The position numbers and the translations under genes were made by a program. The notes under the pieces were generated by a model. It was not told where the DNA came from. It saw only the letters and a program-made list of their open reading frames with translations, and ran no database searches. Source: Bradyrhizobium liaoningense (lineage in GTDB: Bacteria; Pseudomonadota; Alphaproteobacteria; Rhizobiales; Xanthobacteraceae). From it: DNA of 64,000 bases. Location: contig NZ_JAFCJT010000016.1 in NCBI RefSeq assembly GCF_018130785.1, forward strand, positions 1 to 64,000. The letters are read 5' to 3'. Below, in pieces: positions 8,269-16,399 of this stretch. The stretch's first letter is position 1, and every line of letters begins with the position of its first letter.

Positions 8269-8327
8269 CGCGATGCGCCTCGCAGACCTGGCGCTACGGT
8301 CTTCCGATCGGACGGCTCGAGGGCAGC

Positions 8328-8911
8328 ATGGACGATCTCGTGCTGCAGGGTACGGCAGTCGCAATCGCTGCGGATCGGGCGCATCGTTTCAGCAAGCCGG
8401 TCCAGGACCACATAGACCTCGAGGAAGGAATCGGCGTCGCGGGAGACGCTTCACGCCGGCGCTTTCGTCCGCCACAGGTATCTCGCTCGCCGGTCGCCCC
8501 GCATGCCCAACCTCCGCCAGATCCATCTGATCCCGGCCGAGCTGTTCGAGTCGCGGTGCGAAGCAGGCTTCGATGCGGCGGCCGGAGAACTCGGCGAGAA
8601 CATCACGACGGCCGGCCTGGATCTCGAGCGTGCCGCTCGGGACGCACATCCGCCTTGGTCCCTCGGCGGTCGTGGAGCTGACGGGGCTGCGGACGCCATG
8701 CGTCCTGATCGAGCGCTTCCGCGCCCGGCTCAAAAGACAGGTCCTGTCGTCGGAGAAAACGGGCCCTCCATTCAAATGCGGCGTCTTGGGCGTCGTTCGG
8801 GTCGGCGGGCGCGTCGCCGCCGGAGCTGGAGCGCACATCCTGCTCCCGAGCGAACCGCATGACCTCCTCGCCCCGCTGTGGATCCCGATCCTACAGGACC
8901 TGCCCTCCTGA
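8328..8911 (+). pseudogene. MOSC-domain protein broken by two frameshifts
   Basis: Three successive frames read as one MOSC protein. The ATG at 8328 gives MDDLVLQGTAVAIAADRAHR...GVAGDA. One extra base near 8450 moves the reading to the frame of RMPNLRQIHLIPAELF...GENITTAGLDLER. A two-base loss near 8633 moves it to PLGTHIRLGPSAVVELTGLRTPC...LKRQV...CGVLGVVRVGGRV, ending at 8911. The Cys of LRTPC is the usual MOSC sulfur-carrier residue. MOSC proteins act as molybdenum-cofactor-dependent or sulfur-transfer enzymes. The gene is inactive unless both indels are assembly errors. Confidence 0.8.
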
Positions 8912-8940
8912 CGGCGCGTCACCGCAGACCCCTCCCGCGA

Positions 8941-8965
8941 GGAACGGCAACGCACCTCGCCCGTT
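8941..8965 (+). promoter_or_regulatory. EcfG-type promoter of the CsbD-like gene
   Basis: GGAAC (8941-8945), 16 bases and CGTT (8962-8965) form an exact match to the general-stress consensus, 28 bases before the GTG start at 8994. Confidence 0.75.
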
Positions 8966-8993
8966 TGGTCCCGATTGGCACGGGAGACGCCGC

Positions 8994-9371
8994 GTGAGCG
9001 CGAAAGATACCGCCATCGGGACGGCAAAGCAGATCGTCGCCGAGATCGTGGGAGACGGCAGGCTTGCCCGGGAAGGCGCGCGCCAAGCGGCGAGCGTCCC
9101 CGCCGCGGACGCTCTTCCATCGCAAGAGTTCTCGGTGCCGACAACCGGCACCGCCACCCTCTCGGAGCCAGCGCACATGGACGAAGTTCAGTTCGCATCC
9201 CTGCTCGGCCGTGCCGCTTTGAAGGTATGGCCCGATCTGCCTCGGGACGCGCAGGAGCAACTGTTCGCCGCCGCCGTGGACGATGGCGTCATCGCCAACT
9301 CCCTCGCCGAGTACCTTCACGACCACCATCCGAGAACAAACCATCCGGCCAGGCCGACCCGCCTCGCCTAG
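8994..9371 (+). CDS. Small stress protein, CsbD-like start plus conserved tail
   Basis: The protein is 125 residues from GTG 8994, placed just downstream of an exact EcfG promoter. Residues 1-35 (SAKDTAIGTAKQIVAEIVGDGRLAREGARQ) resemble CsbD-type stress proteins. From Met 62 (ATG 9177) the sequence MDEVQFASLLGRAALKVWPD then LPRDAQEQLFAAAVDDGVIA matches the broken gene at 19628-19808. The second half may therefore be an independent module or an alternative start. No enzymatic motif is visible. Function is unknown; stress induction is inferred from the promoter. Confidence 0.65.
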   Translation: MSAKDTAIGTAKQIVAEIVGDGRLAREGARQAASVPAADALPSQEFSVPTTGTATLSEPAHMDEVQFASLLGRAALKVWPDLPRDAQEQLFAAAVDDGVIANSLAEYLHDHHPRTNHPARPTRLA

Positions 9372-9401
9372 GCGGGCCGTAAACACGAACCGGAGAATTC
9401 C

Positions 9402-9582
9402 ATGCCGCTCGCGCGCAAATACCCGAAGACGACGCCGATCGAACCCCGACAAGGCTCGCGACATGCGCGAAGCCGTCGTTGAGGACGCCGGCGAGACCGG
9501 CGTCGTAGACCGGGATCTGGTGCATGGCGACGGCGGGACCCTGGGACTCGACGACGACGAAGATCTAAACAGGGACGACTAG
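9402..9582 (+). pseudogene. Small DKARDM-motif protein, frameshifted copy
   Basis: From ATG 9402 the frame reads MPLARKYPKTTPIEPRQG and then leaves the homologous reading. One base on, the next frame continues NPDKARDMREAVVEDAGETG then VVDRDLVHGDGGTLGLDDDE, ending at 9582. The intact homologue at 19818-20003 shows both halves in one frame (MSLKLGKPKT...DKARDMWEAVAEDADK). A one-base indel near 9450 is therefore the cause. The intact neighbour upstream is the partner that is broken in the other copy. Confidence 0.75.
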
Positions 9583-9591
9583 GATTCGGAC

Positions 9592-10359
9592 ATGAAGGAT
9601 CGCTTCGAGGACAAGGTCATCATCGTCACGGGCGCGGCATCCGGCATCGGCGAGGCGACGGCGCGTCGCTTCTCGGCCGAAGAGGCGAAGGTCGCCCTCA
9701 TCGACCGCCAGCGCGAGGCGCTCGAAAAGGTCGCCGGCGAGCTTCCGCCGGAGCGCACGCTCGCCCTTGTCGCGGACGTGTCGGATTCGCAGTCCGTCGA
9801 TGACCTGGTCGCTGCGACCGTGAAGCGTTTCGGCCGGCTCGACGTGCTGGTCAACAATGCGGGCGTTCACGAAGGCGGCGATCCGGCGGAGATCACGAAC
9901 GAGCAGTGGCGGAAGGTCATGTCGACCGACGCCGATGGCGTCTTCTTCGGCTGCCGGGCCGCCCTCCCCCATCTTTTGAAGACGAAAGGCTCGATCGTAA
10001 ACACCGCGTCGGTGTCGGGAATGGGCGGCGATTGGTCGATGAGCCCTTACAACGCCGCGAAAGGCGCCGTCGTGAACCTCACGCGAGCGTTGGCGATGGA
10101 CCTGGGGAAGAAAGGCGTCCGCGTAAATTCCGTCTGCCCCAGCCTGACGCGCACCGGCATGACCGAGGACATGATGGATGACAAGGAGCTGCTGGCGAAG
10201 TTCGCCGAGCGAATACCGCTCGGACGCGTCTGCGAGCCCCGGGAAGTCGCAGCGGTCATCGCCTTCCTCGCGAGTGATGACGCCAGCTTCATGACCGGCG
10301 CGAACGTCGCCGTGGACGGCGGCGTGTCCGCGTCGAACGGGCAGCCGCCGCAGGAGTAA
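9592..10359 (+). CDS. SDR-family oxidoreductase
   Basis: The protein is 255 residues, a classical short-chain dehydrogenase. The Rossmann motif TGAASGIG is at residues 13-20, NNAG follows in DVLVNNAGVHEGG, the catalytic Ser is near residue 140 (NTASVSG) and Y153/K157 form YNAAK. The C-terminus ends SFMTGANVAVDGGVSASNG, typical of the family. The substrate is unknown. It starts 10 bases after the small frameshifted gene and 18 bases before a pyrophosphatase gene. It probably belongs to the transcript that begins at the EcfG promoter at 8941. Confidence 0.93.
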   Translation: MKDRFEDKVIIVTGAASGIGEATARRFSAEEAKVALIDRQREALEKVAGELPPERTLALVADVSDSQSVDDLVAATVKRFGRLDVLVNNAGVHEGGDPAEITNEQWRKVMSTDADGVFFGCRAALPHLLKTKGSIVNTASVSGMGGDWSMSPYNAAKGAVVNLTRALAMDLGKKGVRVNSVCPSLTRTGMTEDMMDDKELLAKFAERIPLGRVCEPREVAAVIAFLASDDASFMTGANVAVDGGVSASNGQPPQE

Positions 10360-10376
10360 TCGGGACCAGAGGGTAC

Positions 10377-10892
10377 ATGGCCAATTTTCTCAAGCTGCCG
10401 ACCTGGGCGGACAAGGATTTGGCGAACTGCGTTGTGGAGACTCCGCGCGGCAGCTCCTGCAAATTGGACTGGGATCCCGCGCTGAAGGTCTTTACGCTCG
10501 CCAAGCCGCTGATGGCCGGCCTCTCCTATCCGTACGACTGGGGCTTCATCCCCTCGACCAAGGCCGAAGACGGCGATCCGGTCGACGTCCTGATCATCCA
10601 CGATTCACGGACCTATCCCGGCGTCGTGCTGCGCTGCCGACCAGTCGGCGTTCTCGAGGTGCTCCAGCACAGCAACGGGAAGGAAGAGCGCAACGACCGC
10701 GTATTCGCGGTACCGGACCGCTCGTCGCTGGAGACCGATCTGGAGGACATTCGGAAGCTTCCCGCCCGGGCCGTCGAGGAACTCGAACTGTTCTTCCGAG
10801 CGACGGTCGCGCTCGAAAAGAAAGAGCTCCAGTTCCTGGGTTGGCACGGTCCCGGCCACGCCATCAAGACGATCAAGCGACACTCGAAGTGA
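10377..10892 (+). CDS. Family I inorganic pyrophosphatase-like enzyme
   Basis: The protein is 171 residues. Recognisable motifs are SYPYDWGFIPSTKAEDGDPVDVLII, holding the conserved acidic residues that bind metal and pyrophosphate, and a basic C-terminal region ending GHAIKTIKRHSK. It hydrolyses PPi to phosphate. Divergence from the housekeeping enzyme (for example EELELFFRATVALEKKELQFLGWHG) suggests an accessory paralogue. It is the last gene of a probable stress operon starting at 8994. Confidence 0.88.
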   Translation: MANFLKLPTWADKDLANCVVETPRGSSCKLDWDPALKVFTLAKPLMAGLSYPYDWGFIPSTKAEDGDPVDVLIIHDSRTYPGVVLRCRPVGVLEVLQHSNGKEERNDRVFAVPDRSSLETDLEDIRKLPARAVEELELFFRATVALEKKELQFLGWHGPGHAIKTIKRHSK

Positions 10893-11019
10893 CGCGATCG
10901 GGCGCCAGCATAACCGTACCGCCGAAGCTTGCCCAACGTCGATGATTTCAGTTGAGCCGCTGCAAGGCTAGGAAGCGGCGAGCCCCTACCGGGAGCTCGC
11001 GCAAACTTCCGCAGACTTG

Positions 11020-11322
11020 CTAACAATCGTTTCCGGCTTTTGCCGCGCCCTGCGCTTCCTGCGAGGCCGTAGGCTGACCCTGCGTCTGACGCTGCGCGTC
11101 CTGCGAGGACGTTGCGACGTTGCCTGAAGCCTTGTCCATGGCTGCGGTCGGCGGATGCTCCTTGCTTGCCGTTGCCGTACCAGTGGTCGTCTGTGCGGTG
11201 CTGCCGGGCGTTGGACCCGAACCTGCGTCCTTGTTGGCTGTGTTGCATGGGCCTGCCTGTGCAGCGCCAGTGGCGAGAATGGCTGCTACGCAGGCGGCGA
11301 AGACGGAGTGTCCTACTTTCAT
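11020..11322 (-). CDS. Small exported low-complexity protein
   Basis: The protein is 100 residues from ATG 11322. A clear signal peptide (VGHSVFAACVAAILATGAAQAG) is followed by a hydrophilic, Thr/Ser/Gln/Ala-rich mature part with one Cys near the start and a terminal Cys (AGNDC). No domain is recognised, and periplasmic location is inferred. A GGAAC-N16-GGTT element upstream suggests general-stress expression. The same open frame continues upstream into the broken SDR gene, but that is coincidental. Confidence 0.65.
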   Translation of the reverse strand: MKVGHSVFAACVAAILATGAAQAGPCNTANKDAGSGPTPGSTAQTTTGTATASKEHPPTAAMDKASGNVATSSQDAQRQTQGQPTASQEAQGAAKAGNDC

Positions 11323-11353
11323 CGCGAAGCTCCAATGGTTGGGAATCGCCGAC

Positions 11354-11378
11354 AACCGCGTCGTCGAGCTCAAGTTCC
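11354..11378 (-). promoter_or_regulatory. EcfG-like promoter of the small exported protein
   Basis: On the minus strand GGAAC (11374-11378), 16 bases and GGTT (11354-11357) lie about 32 bases before the start codon at 11322. Confidence 0.5.
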
Positions 11379-11420
11379 TAATGGGCTCATGTTCCAAAGC
11401 TCGAACGGTTCTTGCTCCGC

Positions 11421-12024
11421 CTAGGGCTGGCCTGCGCCGCCGGATGAGCCATAGACCTGCCCGGTGGCATAGCTCGCATCCGCGGCCGCGAGTTGCACGT
11501 AGATCGAAGCGATTTCGACCGGCTGGCCCGGGCGGCCCATCGGCGTCTGTCCGCCGAACTTCTCCAGCTTCTCCATCGTGGCGCCGCCGGAGACCTGTAG
11601 CGGTGTCCAGATCGGGCCGGGTGCGACGCCGTTGACGCGGATATGCGATGGCCGCTGCGCGGCCCATGCCGGAATCGCCGCCGGTGATCAGCGCCTTGCG
11701 GCCGCTGAGCCGGCCCGAGCCCTTGTAACTGGTCTCGCCGTGATCCGGCTTCGGATCCATCTTGCCGGCGAGGCCCGGCCAGGGCTGGGACTGCCTCTTG
11801 AAAGGAGGCTTCGGATAGAGGGATGTAGGATCAGCGAGAGTTTGGTCGGCCATGGTCTGGTGTCCTTGTGCTTTCGCGTGTGGCAGCGCGGCCGCGGCAA
11901 GGCCCGCGCTTGCTGCGCGGACGACCTGCCGTCGTGTCACGAACTGCCTGGATGATCTGGGCACGCGAGCTCTCCCGATTGCCGTCAAAGGCGGGGAGGC
12001 GTCGACGGAGAATGCCGGCGTCAA
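11421..12024 (-). pseudogene. SDR oxidoreductase with internal out-of-frame deletion
   Basis: The N-terminal part from ATG 12024 carries a twin-arginine-like leader, then ADPTSLYPKPPFKRQSQPWP and the cofactor loop TGGDSGMGRAAAIAY. The C-terminal part is in another frame: IRVNGVAPGPIWTPLQVSGG and onward to GQVYGSSGGAGQP, ending at 11421. Compared with the intact paralogue at 20929-21930, the middle third including the catalytic region is gone. The join is near 11655, where both sides share only two or a few bases. It is non-functional. Confidence 0.85.
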
Positions 12025-12047
12025 CCGGCATTCTCGATCGCTGATGA

Positions 12048-12602
12048 TTACTTGCTGGTCTGGCCGACGCTCGGAGCCTTGCCGAGCTCCTGCGCCATAT
12101 CGAGATGATGCTTGAGCGCAGGGAGGGTCTTGCCGGCCCAGTCCTTGAGGTCCGCATTGTCGCCGCCCTTGGCGTAGCGCTCGAACAGCGACACCGCGTC
12201 CTTGTGCGCGCTAACCTGATAGGAATCGTAATCCGAGCTGAAGTCCTTGCCGGTTGCCGCCTTCAGCTTGTCCAGCTTGCTCTGGTGCGAGGTGTCGAGC
12301 GCGGCGGGGACCTCGGCCTTGACCTTGCCGCTGCTGACGAGACCTTTCAACTCGCTCGAGGTCTTGGTGTGATCGCTGACCATCTGCTGGGCGAACGTCT
12401 TCTCCTGCGCATTGCCCTTCTGCTCGGCGAGCTTGCTCGACTCGATCTCGAACATGTCGGAGATCGCCACTTCCTTGACGAAGTCGGCGGTGGTCGGCGC
12501 GACGCCAAGCGCCGAGTTGACGCCGCTTTTTTCTCCGAGCGATTGGGCGAGCGCGGACCCGGCGAGAAGCAGGCAGCCGAGAGCAATGATTGTCCGTTTC
12601 AT
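12048..12602 (-). CDS. DUF4142 periplasmic protein
   Basis: The protein is 184 residues. Residues 1-19 form a signal peptide (KRTIIALGCLLLAGSALAQS). The remainder is a helical DUF4142 bundle (ADFVKEVAISDMFEIESSKLA, FAQQMVSDHTKTSSELKGLV, LPALKHHLDMAQELGK). These ferritin-like or four-helix proteins are widespread in rhizobia and often linked to stress; their activity is unknown. A GGAAC-N16-GGTC element at 12662-12686 may be an imperfect EcfG promoter. Confidence 0.9.
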   Translation of the reverse strand: MKRTIIALGCLLLAGSALAQSLGEKSGVNSALGVAPTTADFVKEVAISDMFEIESSKLAEQKGNAQEKTFAQQMVSDHTKTSSELKGLVSSGKVKAEVPAALDTSHQSKLDKLKAATGKDFSSDYDSYQVSAHKDAVSLFERYAKGGDNADLKDWAGKTLPALKHHLDMAQELGKAPSVGQTSK

Positions 12603-12708
12603 GATTGATGTCCTTCATGCGGCAGCGTCGCGAAGCTGCCGCCTCGATGTTTGCGGCGACCGACCTTCAGCAAAGCCTGATGTTCCTAATGGCCGCCAAC
12701 AGCCGCGT

Positions 12709-13785
12709 TTACTTCGGGTTGGGATCCTTCAACCCGCAGCCGGGATCTTGTAGCCGGCCCGTTCTTGCCAGCCGGATCGCATTGCCCAGCGCGCGCGCCG
12801 TGTTCTGCACTTCCTGCTGGAATGCATGGTCTTCATCCAGCGCCTGGTGCGAGGTCGCATATTGCTCCATGTAACCGACATAGCCATCGGTCTCGCCGAA
12901 GCGGCCTGCGGAGACCAGGTGCATGTCGATCAGCCAGTCCGACAACGCTCGGCGCGCGCCCTCGGCGCCCACGCTGTCGCCATGAACGATGAGGCCGAAG
13001 TGACGGCCCTCGAGATGACGCGGATAGGACCAGCCCCTCAGCTCGATTGTCTTGGCTTCCGCGGCCTTCTTGCCGTGGGTCGAGGTCGGATCGGGGTTGC
13101 CGCCGTCGGCACAGACCATGCGGTCTATCAACGCCTTGAGCCCGCCCGGAACGTGATACCAGTTCACCGGCGTGATGATGAGGATGCCGTGCGCAGCGAC
13201 CCATAGGGGATAGATCTCGTTCATCCAGTCGTTGGTCTGGCCCAGCGAATGGTTGGGATAGCAGCTGCACGGCCAGTGGCAGAGCGGCATCGCGGTCGAG
13301 ACGCAGGATTTGCAGGGATGGATGGTGCGGCCGTATTCCGAGGTCAGCCGTGACAGATCGAGCACGTCGACGGCGAAGCCCATCTCGATGAACTCGCGCT
13401 CGACCTGCTCGACGAGGCGCCAGGTCTTCGACATCTCGCCGGGGCAGGTGTGCTCGCTGCGGGCGGAGCCGTTGATGACGAGGATGCGGGGGGCCTCGTT
13501 GGCATCGTCATGCCGGCGCTGCGCTTCCAAGATCGCGGCGCGCGCATCGAGCCAGTCGACGGCGAGATCGTAATCGGGATCGGCAAAGCCTTCGCCGGCC
13601 TTGCGCGTCAGTGGCGCCTTGCGCGAATGGCTGTAGGCATCCCAGGCGGCGCCGACGATGGCATCGAGCTCACGTGTCAGCGGCGCGAAGGCGGGATCGA
13701 TGAACTGACTGCGGTAGCGCGCCTCGAAGGCCTCGCGCGACAATTTGACGGGCGGCATCCCCTCACGAACGTCCGGGTCTGTCAT
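12709..13785 (-). CDS. NADPH-dependent FMN reductase / flavodoxin-fold protein
   Basis: The protein is 358 residues from the ATG at 13785. An N-terminal region of about 110 residues of unknown fold precedes the flavodoxin-like domain (RILVINGSARSEHTCPGEMSKTW, the flavin phosphate-binding loop). It continues with an unusual Cys-rich stretch (IHPCKSCVSTAMPLCHWPCSC), then IYPLWVAAHGILIITPVNWYHVPGGLKALIDRMV, the typical second flavin loop. It is probably a flavin- and NAD(P)H-dependent reductase of quinones, metals or similar acceptors. The Cys-rich insertion may bind metal. An EcfG-like promoter lies upstream. Confidence 0.88.
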   Translation of the reverse strand: MTDPDVREGMPPVKLSREAFEARYRSQFIDPAFAPLTRELDAIVGAAWDAYSHSRKAPLTRKAGEGFADPDYDLAVDWLDARAAILEAQRRHDDANEAPRILVINGSARSEHTCPGEMSKTWRLVEQVEREFIEMGFAVDVLDLSRLTSEYGRTIHPCKSCVSTAMPLCHWPCSCYPNHSLGQTNDWMNEIYPLWVAAHGILIITPVNWYHVPGGLKALIDRMVCADGGNPDPTSTHGKKAAEAKTIELRGWSYPRHLEGRHFGLIVHGDSVGAEGARRALSDWLIDMHLVSAGRFGETDGYVGYMEQYATSHQALDEDHAFQQEVQNTARALGNAIRLARTGRLQDPGCGLKDPNPK

Positions 13786-13817
13786 GCATCCTCGCGACGA
13801 AACCGATCCAGGCGACC

Positions 13818-13842
13818 AACCCGGACCCATGCGCGCGGTTCC
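13818..13842 (-). promoter_or_regulatory. EcfG-like promoter of the flavin reductase
   Basis: Minus-strand GGAAC (13838-13842), 16 bases and GGTT (13818-13821), about 33 bases upstream of the start at 13785. Confidence 0.5.
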
Positions 13843-14109
13843 TCGCGCTGGTCCGAACCAAACCCGCTAAGCGGCGTTGGCTCTTACACCGCCGGGTGAC
13901 AACCGGACGCAACGGGGACGATGGACGCGGCGCATTTTTCCGGTTTCCGCCCGCGACATCAACGCATCGGTACGCGCTGACATCTGACCTGTTCCCGGCG
14001 CGTGCAGCGCTCACAAACGAGATCGAGGGATCGGACCTATGAAGCTGACCGGCCAAATGATCACTAAAGTTAGCACAAAGGGCTTCCAGCCCAGCGCGAG
14101 CGCCCGGTC

Positions 14110-14562
14110 ATGAAGAGCGCCAGGATAGCCGGGGTGTCGGGTTCCGAGACCCTTGTCGTGATTCTCGATTCCGGAGAAGAGGCGTTCGCTGCGCTTACGA
14201 AATTTGCGAGTGACGCCGGCATTACCGCGGCCTCATTGACCGCCATCGGCGCCTTCGAAAGGGCGACGGTGGGTTGGTTCGATTTCGACAAGAAAACCTA
14301 CAAGAAGATCGAAGTTGCCGAACAGTGCGAAGTGCTGAGCGCGCTCGGCGACATCGCCGTGGGCGACGACGGCAAGGCAAGCCTTCACATCCATGTGGTG
14401 CTGGGACTGGCCGACGGGACCACCCGCGGCGGGCATTTGCTCGAGGGTAAGGTGCGCCCGACGCTGGAGGTTGTCGTTACGGATACGCCTGCTCACCTCA
14501 GGCGAAAGAAGAAGCCCGATCTCGGCATTGCGCTCATTGATATCGCGGCGGCGAAGGGTTGA
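14110..14562 (+). CDS. PPC-domain (DUF296) protein
   Basis: The protein is 150 residues and consists of a single PPC domain: SETLVVILDSGEEAFAALTKFA, ITAASLTAIGAFERATVGWFDF, LHIHVVLGLADGTTRGGHLLEGKVRPTLEVVV. The HIH motif and GGHLLEG are family signatures. In plants the PPC domain is linked to AT-hook DNA-binding proteins; bacterial stand-alone versions form trimers of unknown function. No close neighbours on the same strand. Confidence 0.9.
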   Translation: MKSARIAGVSGSETLVVILDSGEEAFAALTKFASDAGITAASLTAIGAFERATVGWFDFDKKTYKKIEVAEQCEVLSALGDIAVGDDGKASLHIHVVLGLADGTTRGGHLLEGKVRPTLEVVVTDTPAHLRRKKKPDLGIALIDIAAAKG

Positions 14563-15119
14563 CGTTACTTCTTCTCGTTCTTCGGTGCCGGCGCACCATC
14601 CTTCTCACGTTTGACGGAGGAATCTTAGCCGACTCGTGGCTTTTCACACAGCCAGGGTCACTAGCGGACTTCACATGCAGCCGGCGGGATGTCTGCAATA
14701 AGTCTGGAAGCCGAAGCTGACAGCCCGGCTTCTCGGAAGCCTCCTGAGGAAGGTTAAAGAAAAAAGCCGCCAGCGGAGCTTGGCGGCTTGATAGTCCCGG
14801 ACCGTCGGTTGCCTCCCCAGCCCCAAGCGTACCGCCGTTACCTTGTTTGCGGCCATGCCGCTCCGAACTATCGAATGCGCTCCGATTCGGCTATTGGGCC
14901 GCCGATTTATGCACGGCGCGTTTTACAGAGCCGGCAAGGGGGGGATGAGGATGGAAGCCGACTCTGGGGCTATGGCCAGCCGAGACCGTCCCCTTCGCCC
15001 AGACCAGCCCAGCACCCCGATTGCAAGGCGAGGGCTCCTTTTTGCCGACGAGAGCGCGTACCGTTAAGGCCGGCTTACAACCGATCGCGGAGAGCGCCGT
15101 CTAAGAACTGATCGCGGGA
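14563..15119. other. Intergenic region with repeat and minus-strand terminator
   Basis: There is no convincing gene. It holds the second copy of the ACACAGCCAGGGTCAC word (14646-14661) and a strong hairpin at 14764-14789. A short minus-strand frame from 14856 (MAANKVTAVRLGLGRQPTVR) runs through the hairpin. It resembles small repeated rhizobial peptides, but I do not call it a gene. Confidence 0.45.
14755..14789 (-). terminator. Rho-independent terminator on the minus strand
   Basis: The minus strand carries AAGCCGCCA, an 8-base loop and TGGCGGCTT, followed by a run of T residues and TCTTT. It would end transcription coming from the topoisomerase direction, 330 bases downstream of that gene, or from a small RNA in between. 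Confidence 0.65.
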
Positions 15120-16223
15120 CTAGGCGAGGGCCTTCAAAGAATCGAGACGCTTGCGCAGAAACGCCAGCACCATGATCTCTTCCGACGTGAGCTTGGCGTA
15201 CTGTCGCTTGAACTTCCGAGCGATTTTGGCTTCGATCATCTTGACGAGGTCACCGGACATGTAGGCATTCAAGACTTCAGGGTGCACGTAGCACTTGCGG
15301 CAGATTGCGGGCGTGTTGCCGAGCTGCTTCGAGACGCTCTCGATCGCGGCGACAACGTTGCGCTTCGCCTCGGCCTGGCCGTCGTACTTCTTGAACTCGG
15401 TCAGCGCCAACGCCGCCAGAACCGTCCCCGCCCAAGTCCGGAAATCCTTTGCGCTGAAGTCCTCGCCTGTGATGTCCTTGATGTAGGCATTGACGTCGCC
15501 GGAATCGACGGTACGCGGCTGCCCGTCGTCGTCCAGGTACTTGAAGAGCTCATGTCCTGGGATCTCCGCGCAGCGCTTCACGATGGCGGCAATCCGCTTG
15601 TCCTCGACGCGAAGTTTCCACTGTTTGCCCGACTTGCCCGTGAAGTCGAACCGAAGGACGCCGCGGCCCACCGCAACGTGCTTTCGCCGCATCGTGGTGA
15701 GCCCGTAGGACTTGTTTTTCTCGGCATACTCGGCGTTGCCGATTCGGATCAAAGTCTTCTCCAGAAGACTGACGATCGTGGCCAGGACCTTCTCGCGAGG
15801 TAGACCTTCCAGCTTCATGTCGGCCGCGACACGGTCGCGCAGCGCGGGCAGCGCGGCCGCGAACTGGACGATGTGTTCGTACTTGTTCTGGTCGCGCAGC
15901 TCGCGCCATTTTGCGTGGTAGCGGTACTGCTTGCGCCCCCGAGCATCGAGCCCGGTCGCCTGGATGTGGCCGTTCGCCGAGGGGCAGATCCAGACCGATT
16001 CATAGGCCGGCGGGATACCGATAGACTTGATGCGTCGGATGACGGCGGCATCGGTGATGCGCTTGCCGTCCTTGTCGTAGTAGCTGAAGGTAGTCCCCGC
16101 CCGCTTGCGTGTGTAACCGGGCGTGGAGTCGCTGACATAACGAAGGCCTTCTTCCGCAATGGTGGCCGCGACCTCGGCGGTGCGGTCCAGGATCTGGTCT
16201 TCGTTGCTGGTTTGTCGGAGCAT
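15120..16223 (-). CDS. DNA topoisomerase IB (poxvirus-type)
   Basis: The protein is 367 residues from ATG 16223. The N-terminal domain contains KRAGTTFSYYDKDGKRI and PPAYESVWICPSANGHIQATGLDARGRKQYRYH, the classic bacterial topo IB signature. The C-terminal catalytic domain includes the conserved Arg/Lys/His positions and the nucleophilic tyrosine, probably Y312 in KCYVHPEVLNAY. It relaxes supercoils through a 3'-phosphotyrosyl intermediate. In Rhizobiales such genes are accessory and often found in stress or plasmid regions. Its promoter region holds GGAAC but no good -10. Confidence 0.95.
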   Translation of the reverse strand: MLRQTSNEDQILDRTAEVAATIAEEGLRYVSDSTPGYTRKRAGTTFSYYDKDGKRITDAAVIRRIKSIGIPPAYESVWICPSANGHIQATGLDARGRKQYRYHAKWRELRDQNKYEHIVQFAAALPALRDRVAADMKLEGLPREKVLATIVSLLEKTLIRIGNAEYAEKNKSYGLTTMRRKHVAVGRGVLRFDFTGKSGKQWKLRVEDKRIAAIVKRCAEIPGHELFKYLDDDGQPRTVDSGDVNAYIKDITGEDFSAKDFRTWAGTVLAALALTEFKKYDGQAEAKRNVVAAIESVSKQLGNTPAICRKCYVHPEVLNAYMSGDLVKMIEAKIARKFKRQYAKLTSEEIMVLAFLRKRLDSLKALA

Positions 16224-16399
16224 GAGCCGGTCCCCTCGGAAGCACTCCGGGATCGAGGCTCCGCTCTTTCACAAAGGATGACGACGTCGGTTTGTTCCGC
16301 TCTAAGGTCGTGGATCGACGTGTAACTCGCTGACAGCGACGAGAGGCCGCCGGTTCCTTCGGCAAAGCACTGGCCGATGAGAGACGGCATGGCTCGACT

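Noticed and set aside
14671..14856. Small minus-strand gene starting MAANKVTAVRLG
   Set aside because: Its frame runs straight through a strong terminator hairpin and into repeat-like sequence; there is no ribosome site.
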